In this document: positions 35,901-46,100 of the stretch, one piece after another
How the letters are laid out: every line of letters begins with the position of its first letter
How positions within the stretch are numbered: the stretch's first letter is position 1
Assembly (NCBI RefSeq): GCF_910592395.1
Contig: NC_088319.1
Location: forward strand, 7,998,001 to 8,062,000
Length of the DNA: 64,000 nucleotides
Reading direction: 5' to 3'
Origin: Lineus longissimus
Lineage: Eukaryota; Nemertea; Pilidiophora; Heteronemertea; Lineidae
The notes under the pieces: model-generated
Told to the model about the DNA's origin: nothing
The model's input: only the letters and a program-made list of their open reading frames with translations
Database searches by the model: none
Position numbers and translations under genes: made by a program

Positions 35901-38276
35901 ATGCACCTGACCTAATTACCCTTCAAATCCACCAGTGTTTTGTCTAAATACCTTCATGGAATTAAGATAATTGGATACTTCTTGAATGCCTTTAGTCATA
36001 CTCGCAGGTATTTTGGACCTCTGTTCAGTTTAAAGGGGGTATTTGCCCCATGAGTCACCTGTAGGCTAGATTACAGGTTCCCCTCATTACTTGATACTTT
36101 CAGACCTTTCCTCAATTTTTGTTTTCATTCCAGCATTCAGAGGTCGACAATCTCTTAAAACCTTCGGTGTCCGAATTTCTTTTGAGTTTTCCCAATGTGA
36201 CTGGAATTCACCTATTTTTGTCAAATTTTGATGGCTTGCAAAAAAATAGAAAGGACAAAGATTTTTTTTTCTGGAAACTAATCAGGCAATAAAGGTCATG
36301 AATTGTCACAAAAGTAAAATGCAGGCAAACGTTTCCCAGATAACAATCTGCCCCTTATTTCTATATGCCCTACATGAAAGGTTTGATTGGTGAAACTGAA
36401 AATATCCCGTACATGATTATCATGCTACACGTACTTCCGAGTATGAGTGTGCAGACCTCTCATTTAAAGGAAAATAGTCAGCTGACTCTCTAAGGAAGTT
36501 GCCTTTTCAGGGGCATACCACGCTCTGCATTGCTTATGTCATAGGGTCGGATGAGGCTCAGTTACAATTACATTATTATACCCACGCCTTAATAAAGTAA
36601 GATGTATCTTGTCATGAGCCGTGCCATGTGCAGAATTGTGGGGCATTATATTCATATGCCCAATATATTTGAATGCCCAACAAGGAGGGTTTCATTGGTA
36701 AATATACCCCATACTTGGGTGATGTGTTATAGGTATCATGAGTGTGCATATTGTGTCAGTGTCATAGTCTTTCATTTAAAAGAAAATGGACCGACTGATT
36801 TTTTAGCTCAGCTGGCGAAGTCAGCAGAGCTGGTACTAGTAAAATGGCTCAAATGGCTTATGTGTGTGGCGTCAACATGGGGTGGAGAGGTAGCCCCTGG
36901 GGGTCTCTAATAGGAAACCGAAATTCCGCTGAATTGAGTGCCCTAATTTGCCACCAGGTGGTGCTCAAATTCACGGCCCTAATTCAAACTCTTTTGGCCA
37001 TATCTTGCAAATGCTGCTATCTAGAACCATAATGACTTTTGATTATTGATCTGCCCATGTCCCTGCATCATATGATACGTGATTTTTTTTCTTGACGCAG
37101 TTTCCTTTTTCAAATTTTTTGAATTCCCGCTTTTTTGCATTTCCTTTGCTTGACTTGGGGTATAGTCGGGCAGGTGGCTGCCAAATGTGTGTCCCAGTTT
37201 CTCAATAACAACTAGGGTATATGTTCATCTAGTGGTTATGTATCAGTGCCTTGTCAAGGTTTCGTTGTTTCAACTTGGAGTAAAGCCAATAGGGGGCAGA
37301 ATGCAAAAACACAAAACGTGATAAGTCTGTTGCAGCTTCCCAAAATTCAGTGGAATGTGGATCTCTTAACGAGACATAACATGTAAAGTGTGTATTTTGT
37401 CCTTGACAAAATTTTCAAAGTCACCGAGGTCAAAGTGTGTTCAAAATAACAATATATAATTTTTTTTATAACCAAGTTCACTTAACTGGTGTTGACTCAA
37501 CATCCCTCATCCAATATGGCTACTAGCCTTAGGCCATCTTAAATAGCTTCTGCTCATTTCCAACAAATATATGTTACGGTTATTTCCTGTAGTGTAGATG
37601 CACACATGGAGCAAGGCAGGCTGGGGTATCTCCATAATTGCTCACAATCATTGACAATGTCTAGATTGAAGGTATAACAAAAAGTACGGTATATTGTCTT
37701 GTTTATATGATTGCAGTGACATTATCAGAACAGAGTGATACTTCTCATAGGAGTAATGGAAATGGGGATCGTGCAGTAGGAAAGCAGCCTCATATTACAT
37801 GTTATCATGATGAAGAAGTCACAGAGGAACTTCAAGGCAATTCATCTGAGGACAATGCCAAAGAAACCGTCATCTTGGTAACACAGGAGGATAGTGATCC
37901 ACATTGTGTCGGAGTGGGTGGCGCGAACTATGAGAGGTATTCACAAACTTACCAATCAGTGGGAAGAGTTCCACTACACAGCACCATTGAACATATTTTT
38001 GATGATTCAAATAATGTTGAAAATGATGGTGATAAGACTGAGGCATTGGTACCACTCACTAGGCCTACTATCTGTGTAGACATTGAAATTGATATGCAAG
38101 ATGTAACTGATAGTAATTTTCCTGTATCACCAGTTTCATTCAGCACACCAAAAGCAATGAAACAGAAATGCCCCCATCAAAGTGCAAACAGTTCTCATGA
38201 AAATGTTCCTGTTCAAAACTATTATTTGAGCCAGAAACATAGATGTTTACATGCAGTGTTTGTGAGTACAGCTTAA
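21142..38276 (+). CDS. KMT5A-like SET-domain lysine methyltransferase gene (10 exons proposed)
   Basis: Proposed exons: 21142-21171 (tentative first, MSMTSMASRK), 24502-24592, 28184-28349, 29453-29626, 30238-30268, 31032-31105, 32671-32787, 34295-34388, 35194-35322, 37717-38276; all have GT-AG borders and phases agree. The SET domain reads EMKFFNPRKGRGVIATD, LLRYSGDLISADE, YYFSHSGKEYC, then IDATSEICLARLVND and NPHLCLYATKEIKKGDEV, LYDYGEKELEWR, closest to KMT5A (PR-Set7/SETD8), which monomethylates H4K20, and to its expanded TE-associated relatives in fish and invertebrates, which have VND in place of NHS. The following 334 codons include a helical AVLFTRRTLTLILDDI...KAKGLLTKFK part that loosely resembles TFIIS/LEDGF-type helical bundles (weak), then an acidic Ser/Thr-rich tail. 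One base is missing near 29499 within the SET domain. It lies wholly inside the 42-kb element, so it is cargo. Confidence 0.75.
24296..24395 (-). repeat. tRNA-derived SINE head (Leu/Ser-like)
   Basis: Minus strand shows GCCCGCCGAGCAGTCGAGC, then TTAGACTTCGG and the B-box GGTTCAAATCCC (24318-24329). This resembles a class II (Leu/Ser) tRNA, but the acceptor ends do not pair, so it is read as a SINE or pseudo-tRNA in the intron upstream of SET exon 2. Confidence 0.55.
25290..26446 (+). repeat. Hairpin-ended 1.15-kb repeat, direct copy (nested in piggyBac)
   Basis: Starts AATGGCCAGGGCCATTGTGC and ends in a 24-nt hairpin GCTCACCTCTGCTAAGAGG... followed by TAAAAA. Inside are three diverged units of about 320 bp, each with TTTGACCTCTGTGACCTTG, GGCCCCCTGGTGGCCAA-like and ACGAAACGTGCC blocks, and a (GAC)n microsatellite at about 26311-26393. 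Nearly the same sequence lies inverted at 32888-34042. The Asp-, Thr- and Ser-run open frames are by-products of the triplet repeat. Confidence 0.9.
26311..26393 (+). repeat. (GAC)n trinucleotide microsatellite
   Basis: About 24 uninterrupted GAC triplets between GGACGACG-rich flanks. It is the longest perfect triplet run in the window. Confidence 0.95.
26438..26620 (-). pseudogene. N-terminal fragment of a piggyBac transposase
   Basis: ATG at 26620 in a good context (CCAAAATGAC) encodes MTKKKLTVSEVLDELDK followed by a run of Asp/Glu (EEFVDDDDLDPDFDV), the acidic N-terminus typical of piggyBac-derived proteins. The frame runs into the adjoining repeat at about 26450, and no DDE core follows. 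Only the head of the gene survives. Confidence 0.65.
28075..28093. repeat. Poly(C) tract
   Basis: A C-run of about 18 just upstream of SET exon 28184. Comparable C or G runs lie at 10468-10488, 15859-15875, 20191-20204, 20989-21004, 39532-39552 and 42976-42991, all inside the giant element. Confidence 0.9.
31150..31920 (-). repeat. Hairpin-family relative with tandem about 125-bp units
   Basis: Starts with CGTCCGTCGTCGTCGTCCG and GGCACGTTTCGTAAC, the reverse-orientation marks of the same family, then carries at least three units built on GAATGTTCT.GGCTTGTGTGAGCATGTATC (31510, 31630, 31790) and TTGGATATCCAATATGG. It lies in the SET-gene intron 31106-32670. Confidence 0.65.
32888..34042 (-). 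repeat. Hairpin-ended 1.15-kb repeat, inverted copy
   Basis: The mirror of 25290-26446: begins TTTTTAGCTCACCTCTTAGC, contains (GTC)n at 32948-32983, and ends CACAATGGCCTTGGCCATT. The two copies differ by few substitutions and by the triplet-run length. It sits in the SET-gene intron 32788-34294. Confidence 0.9.
34477..34538 (+). ncRNA. Near-perfect 26-bp hairpin in a SET-gene intron
   Basis: Arms 34477-34502 and 34513-34538 (outer TCGCACGAG / CTCGTGCGA) pair along all 26 positions with one G-U wobble, around a 10-nt loop TGACTTTTTG. It starts 88 nt downstream of the exon ending at 34388. It could be a miRNA-type precursor, a tiny foldback element or an edited dsRNA stem; nothing proves expression. 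Confidence 0.4.
34790..34986 (-). repeat. tRNA-derived SINE
   Basis: Minus strand has an A-box TGGCGCAGTGG (34965-34975) and a B-box GGTTCGAATCA (34922-34932) at tRNA spacing, then a non-tRNA body with GGACTCCGGTTTCCTCCTAC, a motif of metazoan SINE bodies. The length fits a SINE of about 200 bp. Confidence 0.75.
36803..37600 (-). repeat. Hairpin-family relative, degraded
   Basis: Begins TTTTTTAGCTCAGCTGGC, the reverse of the family's right end, with internal CAAAGTCACCGAGGTCAAAG and CCAATATGGCTAC words as in 31150-31920. Its left limit is unclear. Confidence 0.45.
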
Positions 38277-38570
38277 GTGGTTGTGGGGCATTATGTATGC
38301 CCCATAGTTTTGAAATGTCCCGCAAGAAAGGTTTGATTCTTAGAAGTACCCTGTAATTGGGATGGGCTATTTTAATTAGGAATGTACACAAAGTATACAA
38401 TTTCTTTATTTTTGGAAATATTTTAATCACACATGTTGGCAGATGTAAGAGGGAAATGTGGGTTGTAGTAAAGAACTGTACGAGTTTCAAAGAGCACATC
38501 ATATCAATATTACCTTGATCATTTTGTAGTTCTATATTTTAATCAAATCTGTTTTATGTTTTACTCTTTA

Positions 38571-38576
38571 AATAAA
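38571..38576 (+). terminator. AATAAA polyadenylation signal of the SET gene
   Basis: AATAAA 295 bp after the stop codon at 38276, in a T-rich setting (ACTCTTTAAATAAAAG). Confidence 0.5.
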
Positions 38577-39530
38577 AGAATACTTAAGTCAATTCTGATT
38601 CTCTATTTTGATTTCTTATAACATGTCCTTTTGATGTGTTGATTTGTAGTTTCCTTTGAGGATTATCAAAGAGAGAATTTTAAGCCAGGCAAAGCATGGT
38701 GAAGGAACTCTCAATATTACCATATTCCTATAAACAGCAGGACATCGTTTTAGCTCAGTCCTCACCAACCCCTGCTGAATGTACACGTATGTTTGAAAGG
38801 CTGTTATTGTCCGTACAGCCTATAGGAAAAGCAGGTGTTTGTTGGTCCAGGAGAGAGATGACGTTTCTGTCTCGGTCTACTGTTTCAGTGAGATAAAAGG
38901 CATCTTGGTGATGTTGTCCAAGTAATATGAACAAGGAACTACAATAAGATAACAATGGACAGAGCCTGGAGACAGTAAAGTGAATGGACAAATGTTGATA
39001 TTTTTAGTATAATATCATTAATTTGCGAGAGTAAAGAACCTTAATAAACAAATCAATGGGACTAAGAGTAACTTCTACCATTGTGAGGGTCTTCTACAAA
39101 AGGTTTCGTTAAAGTTAAAAACTTTTGGACATGACAGAATAAAATGGATTTCATCCTCTACCAAGTTACACTGGAAAGGGCACAGCCTAACCATCATCTT
39201 CGAAAAGATAATTCCAGGGTGGTCTATCAAAAACTACCTAATTTGTTTTCCCGCTAAAAAAAGTTCCTAATAATATTGCTCCATTATGCTCTGCTGATAT
39301 TGAGTAGATGCCCAGCACCGGATATAAATCGTTGTGGCCTATACTCGGCGATAAAATCAGTGGTGACGCAAAGACAGTATGCAAGAGATTTTGGAAGGGG
39401 ACAATGTGCCGACCAGACGGACTATGGAGCGCCTGCAAGGGCGGATCCAGTTTTCCGTGACCAGACAGCCTAATTAACGGCATACCTTCATGACCATAAT
39501 CTTTGTAAAAGACTAGTAAGCCTCTTTCAG
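38577..39530. other. No gene recognised between the SET gene and repeat A
   Basis: No motif-bearing frame and no clear repeat. It is an intergenic stretch inside the giant element. Confidence 0.35.
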
Positions 39531-40110
39531 ACCCCCCCCCCCCCCCCCCCCCGAGTCATTTTGGAAACTCGGGCCGAAACTCATCCTACCAATTAAGTCT
39601 TCTCGACCACGTGTTCTTCTGCGGTCGGGTCGCGCCTAATTATATTAAAATTTTTGTACATCATGGATTACTTTCCACAACACTGGAACATGGTCAGGTC
39701 ACTGTCAGAAAAAGTTTTGAAGTTCGTCACTATTTTTCCAAGGAAAAAAGCAAGCTCGTAGGAGCAGGGGGCAGCTGCCCCCCCCCCCCATATTTGGCTT
39801 GTCAGTGTTGTGAAAATGAGAGTGCTGAAATGTCGGTAAAACGCATCTGCGGTCTTTAAATTTCAATTTTTTCCGGGGACAGTGATCAGACCCCCTCCCC
39901 CCCGCTGGCGGTTCACCTATACATCCCCACCCTGAGCCGGACCTTTAAACAGTGAATGTTTTATTGAAGAACCCACCTCAGCCCCCTCCCATCCCAAGTC
40001 GTTCCTACGGCCCTGAAACATCCTAAAATCAACTGAATCTTGCAATTTTTGATGTTCTCAAATACCGGAAAACCCATCTCGACCGCCCCCTGCTGAAATT
40101 CCTGGATCCA
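39530..40110 (-). repeat. Dispersed repeat A, inverted copy
   Basis: Shares, in reverse, the words of 15830-16510 (e.g. TTTTTGATGTTCTCAAATACC, CGGTCGAGATGGG-type end, TTTCCACAACACTGG). It has a C-run of about 21 at 39532-39552 and a second C-run at 39779-39789. Confidence 0.7.
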
Positions 40111-43100
40111 CCCCTGCGCCTGATACCTAAGTTTAAGGAGACTGGGAGTGTTGGAGACAATAATATTGGTCGACCATTTCAGAGGTTACTAAGGAACATT
40201 CCGGCAGACATGATTGCAAGAGTCTGTTCGTGTTGCTGCCCTGGATATAGCACATTAATATCAATCATTGAAATTTGACTACCTAAAAAGTTTCTAATTT
40301 CTGCAAAATGGTGATCCTTATGAAAGAATTTGGTGAAAGAAAATTGGAAATATCTTAATTGTATCAAAATTGAGATGGAAAGTAAAATAGGTCGTTTTTT
40401 GATGGACATAATTATGGGGTATATAGGGACACAACCTTAAAAGAATAATTAATAGTGTGACCCCAGGTGGCAGCAGTATACAGTAAAATTCTCTCAAACA
40501 GATTGTCAAAACAAGCCCAATTACGGTGGTGGAAAATTGCAGGGCATATAGTAGTGGGAAATTGGTGGGCATATATATTGTATATATGTTGTTGGACATA
40601 TAAATGAGTGGGGTATATATAATATATATAATATATACAACCTCTGTATGTAGGTTTGATTTTCATGCGGGATTTCTAGGTCTCATTTCAATACCCCATA
40701 ATTGGCACTGTACGCCTATATATATATATATACAAAATAAACATGGGAGTAGAGTAAGAAGTCAGCAAATATGAACAGTACAAAAAGATAAGGAATATGG
40801 ATGGCAATGATTAGACTTAACCAGTAAGATATTGGAGAATTATACATATACAATGATTGTAATCACAAGTTGTAATCATAAGAAATGAAAGTATAAAAGT
40901 TATGTAGTAGAGAGATATTATGATGGTATTTTCTTCCAGTGCACTGATCTCTTGTAGAGGAGTGGTGATGACAGGTGGTGGTACATGTGCGAATGGTAGA
41001 GTTGGCATGGCTTGAATCCTGGCACTTGATGTTAACTTTATATCCTTCTTGTCAGGGCTATCCTTGGAAGTAATTGTGGAGTGCGTCAAAACAGCAAAAC
41101 TCATTGCAGTTGTAATAGAAGTGATCTCCATTTTCTGTCTCTGTCGGATCTGACAAAAAATTTTCTGGAACATCCTTCACCTCCCTCTGCTGCGATTATC
41201 AACGAGTTCTTTAAACTGCGTAACTCTATATTGTCCTGATTTCCATTATTATGTTTTTGTCTTTAAATATTTGTGATCTTATTTTGTATACCCTGTAACT
41301 TTATATTGTATATCTTGTAATCATTTTATGTTACCGTTGGCCCCTAGTGGGCGTTTTATAGTCTGGGCTCCTGACCTCACTCTCGCTGTCGTAGGTCAGG
41401 CAATAAAAAAAATCTATAAATAGATAGCTTAAACCACCATTTCCACAAAAATTCTTATGCCTAAATTTTTTTAATATTATGAAAAACCTATCCTGCAAAA
41501 ACCAACGCAATCGGTCAAGGTTTAGCGTCCCAAATCGTACTTTTGCGAAAATGACAATATCGCTAAAAGTGACGTCATTATATGGGGAAACCCCTTTGTC
41601 TGAAACATGAATAACCGTAATCGCGCATTTTAAGAGTAATTCCGGTATTTCTACAGTGTAGAATGATGTGTTCAATAATAGTGCATAATCCTAGAACAGA
41701 TACAGCGCTCAATTCGACCGTAAAACGATAATTGGCTCGGGAAATTACAACAATGGCTGAATCTAAAAATAACACTCCTCTTTTCTGCCGTGTTATTTGT
41801 AGACGGTTGTTGTTACCTGACCCGATCCTAACCCTACCAAAAGCCCGGAGATTGAGGTCAGAGAACCAGACTATTTAGCGTTTTAGAGTAATAAAGAATT
41901 TGAATTTGAATTTGAATTTTTCCACCGCTGTACCTTATTATCATAATTATGCCCACGTGATTAGCTGCTCGGTATTGACGAGCAAGTGACAGTCCTCATT
42001 TGCATGTACATTAATGTCATTATTATGGCTGACGCGATCCTGTAAAGTTGTGCGTAATTTCTAATTTCTCGGCAAATACTTGATTGGTTTCGTTGAAATT
42101 TGAGAGTATTACAGATTAGATTACTGCTTACCTTGGGTCTTCGTAGTTTCTTCATACATCATCGATAAAGACACGTAGCTTTGTGAAGAAACTCACCATA
42201 CTGCTCGCTGGCCAGCACAACATTCCTGCATGCTACGTATACACGCTCATCAATTTTGAGCTCCCAATTAATAATTTTATTCATTTCGCATTTTACATGA
42301 GACGAAGGACTTAATGAACAAGATAACGAACTTTAATGAAAACTTAAGTTTTATTACAATAGGACAAATACTGGCAACGCAATTTGCATTTCAATTCAAC
42401 AACTGCCGAGCATCCTAGGGCTAAAACTATCTTCATTCATAGTCAATCTCGCCATTTAGCTAAACGGACCTGAAACAAATCGATTCAGCGTCTACACTTT
42501 TACTCCGATTTGTCTCAAAATTGGTGACAAAGAGGCTGAATGTACTGCAAACAATTCCTCGGAACCAAATTTTAAAAAAAATTATTTTAAAGATATTTTT
42601 TAGTGTAAAATGCCCGTTGCTAGGCATGGTTGCTAGGCACATGCTGCCACAAACATAATGACAGAACCTGACAATAAGGGTCTGCTCTCGCGACGACCAA
42701 TATGACTAGCAAATTACCCGTGTTACGGGCATGTTAAGGTGGGATAATTCAAGAACAACAAACTACTGGCCTACACCGCTATTACCCCTTCCCTACCCCT
42801 CCGGCTGGTGGAGAGAACTTTTGACACCCCCACCCCTCTCTAAACTGGCGGAAAGCTGTTTTGTCAGCCTCCCCGTGCCATGCTAATAATGCCACATTTT
42901 ACCTGTTGGGAGAATGAAGTGATCAGAACTTAAAACCCTTATTGGGGGCATACACATGTAGCTAGCTTTTTGGTCGGGGGGGGGGGGGGGGAAAAGGTTC
43001 TCTGGAGAGGCAAAATGATCCTTTTTGACATTTTTCGGCCAAAATCATGTTTTTTTTGCTGAAAACCTAGGGTAACCCACAGGCTCTGTTGGTATGAAGT

Positions 43101-43192
43101 GTCACAGCCTACGCATGGTCCATCTCCAGAAGGAAAGAAATGTAATGCAATGGTAAACTGTATTTCATGAGGCTGTAAAATTGTCATTTCAG
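40111..43192. other. Repeat-rich intergenic stretch, no gene recognised
   Basis: Holds a GGGGCAT-family copy at 40415-40700 with (TA)n runs, a short (GAATTT)n tail after AATAAA at 41890-41919 (like the 3' end of a LINE or processed insertion), and a G-run at 42976-42991. The open frames on both strands show no conserved motifs. Confidence 0.4.
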
Positions 43193-46100
43193 AATCGATT
43201 CGATGGATACTGATGTTGTTCTGGAAGCTGGTGGTAGTGCGGTGCAGCCAGTGTCGGTGCAAATGGATGACAGAAGCAGAACCTCCACGCCAGAACCTCT
43301 CAAAAGCTTTCTCGCAAAGGTGTTCCCGAGCTTTGGTGAAGATGAGATAGGCAAAGTGAAACTAGAACTTGATCAACTTGGTTGTTATGAGCCATCAGAC
43401 CTACAGTACGCTACCGAGGGCGACCTCAAGTTCTTAAAGCCCCTACAGAAAAGGAGACTCCTAAGTGCTGCGAATGAGTGTTAGTATTTATACCATAGCT
43501 TATACCTGCAAGCAGTCAAGAACCATGTACATGTTGTAATGTTGTTGTCAATTGAAATAGCTTAAATCAGATTATCATGGAGATCTTCCCTTACTGTTAT
43601 TTGTGGATTCAGACTGGTGTGTACTGACTCCAACAAAAGTTGATTACTTAGAAATACAATCCATCCTTATCCACTGGGGTCACGCAAATCATGCCTTCCC
43701 ATATTTGTGTGAAGCTGGTTTCATGAATGAACAAATGAAGCGCTTCGAAGCAGAGTGGGCTAACCCACATTCATTTTTTGTCCAAGTCATTTTGTTGAAG
43801 TCATTTGATGATATAAAAAACTGCCAGGGTGTTTTATGATTATTGTTGTTATTCTGTAAAACATTGTACATAGAAATCAGATATTGCGGATTAGTCTCCT
43901 CTGTCAAGTACAAAGGTATACAAAAATTGTCCCATAATGGGCTTGACTGAAATTTTTAAGGTTTGGAGTTAGCCAACTCTGCTTCTAGGCTGTTCAAGTG
44001 TTATTCTAGAACTATGAAGTGGCATCATTATTCTCTTTCCAGGTTGTGGTACAACTGCTGCAGAAAGAAGTACACTTAGCCTGCCCTCCTCGATTTCCAG
44101 TGTATCTGCCAATGCTGTCGATGTAGTTCCAGAAACAGACATAGAAGATTGTTCCCCCGAGTTCTGCATTCCATGGAGCAAGTTCCCAAAGGCACTAATG
44201 ACAAACTGCAAACGCGGCATGAGGCCAACACCAAGTGAGAGACGCGATCTTATAGGTTTAATCGGTGGTGACATGATGGCACTGGGCTGTACGAAACGTG
44301 CGACCATTAAACGAGTTGCGAAGGATATTGTCGCGAAGTACCCTGAATCGTTAGAGGATAAAAACACGGACGGGAGGAGACTGGGTAATGGGTATCAGTC
44401 GCTCTTTACAAAGTTGGAAAATAAGATCTACAATGAAGGTCAGAAAAAGAGACGGCTACAGAGACAAAGTGAACTAAAAACAGGAGAGGCACCCAAACGT
44501 AAGGCCCAAGATGATGACAATAAAGGTCGCTATGGTTGCATTGAACACCAGTGGAAGCCAAAGATGCCTGAAGGAGAGACAATCCAAACGCAAGAAGAGA
44601 AGTAGGGTACGTTAAAAAGCTTTGGTTCTGAATATGACTCCGAAGAAGTCGCCCGCCTGATGAGTGAAACCTACTTCCTGCAACGGAAGAATATATGTGA
44701 GAACTTAACGGTGAAAGAACTGATGGAAGAGTGCCCATTCCTTTTCAAGTACGAATGTCTTTCAGTACACTTCGAACATCTAACGGGGATTAAGATTGAT
44801 TCGGCATTTGAAGAATCGCTCGTTGCCCGCAATAAGGGTTTCAGAATTTGGGAATTCCTGAGCTCACCTGTAAAACCAACATCCTTCTTGTTTGGTTGAT
44901 CTTTAAACAGCCGGACAACAGGATTCGTCTATATGCTTCTTTATTGGATCAGTCTTGTTGTACATAGATTATTGTGGACCTCGTCTACTCTGGTCTATCC
45001 TGACCTCTGATCTCTGTCTGTTAGAACTAGGAATCAAGCTAGAATTTATATCATTTTGTGTTTTGTTTTAGGTTACTAATGACATGAATGACCAAAATAA
45101 GGAACTCAATTCAGAGAATTGAGTGGGCGAATACGCCAAACATTCTGTAGTCATGGGGTTGTTTCTAAGAGAGACTAGCTTTAAGTCCTAGCAATCATCA
45201 ACATTCTGTTAGTCATATGTATCGAACCACAACATACACCTACAACTTCTAGGAACTTGACCAGTGACGCACGGGTAAAGCTAAGTCCAGCCGGAAGTTT
45301 GGCAAGACTTTGGTCACCCATGTTGTGGTAACAACGTGGTTATATCGACGATCCCCATACGTAATACCAACATGGAATGCCTAATCCAGTTCCTTGTTGT
45401 AGAAATACAAGCCTAGCAGTGGTTCTAACATAGGGCTAACAACACAATTAATAATGACAATTTAACTAAATTAAATACAACCAAATATACCCTTGGTATC
45501 ACCTGCATCTGGTTTGAAGAAATTGGACAAACTGAAAACTTGGATTTCACTGGTGAAGGATGAGGTAAAAGCAACAAAGAATATACAACCACAGTGCCAG
45601 GCGGTGGTACTCATGCTTATGCATTACTTTGAAGAAGATGAGGGTGTACTCTTCCGCTTCTATGGGGTAAGTGATATTCTTGAATTTGTTATGTCTGACT
45701 CCATAGTCAGCCTAGGACATACATAGGCTATGTGTTCTGTAACTGCTCCACCAGGCCATCCATACACTGCAGGCGAAAATCCTGTGCCTAACTTCTATGA
45801 CCCAGCCCCTGGTAAGCGAAAGTCATAAAATTATGTTCACCAGCCCATATTCGTGTAGGATACTTGGATGGAAAAGGTCAACCATGGTCTGGCCGGCAAA
45901 TGTCAACACTGCTAGTATTTGGTTTCTGACATTTTCCTTTAAAAAGTGTAAAGCAAGAAAATTAGCCATATTGAATTACTTTACTTCCAGGTCACTGGTA
46001 ATAGACAGGCAGTCGAAAAAGATGAAGAAAAACCCCAGACACCATTTATTGCAGTCATTGATAAGTGTGGATAAACCATGATTTAAATTTATATAGTCTC

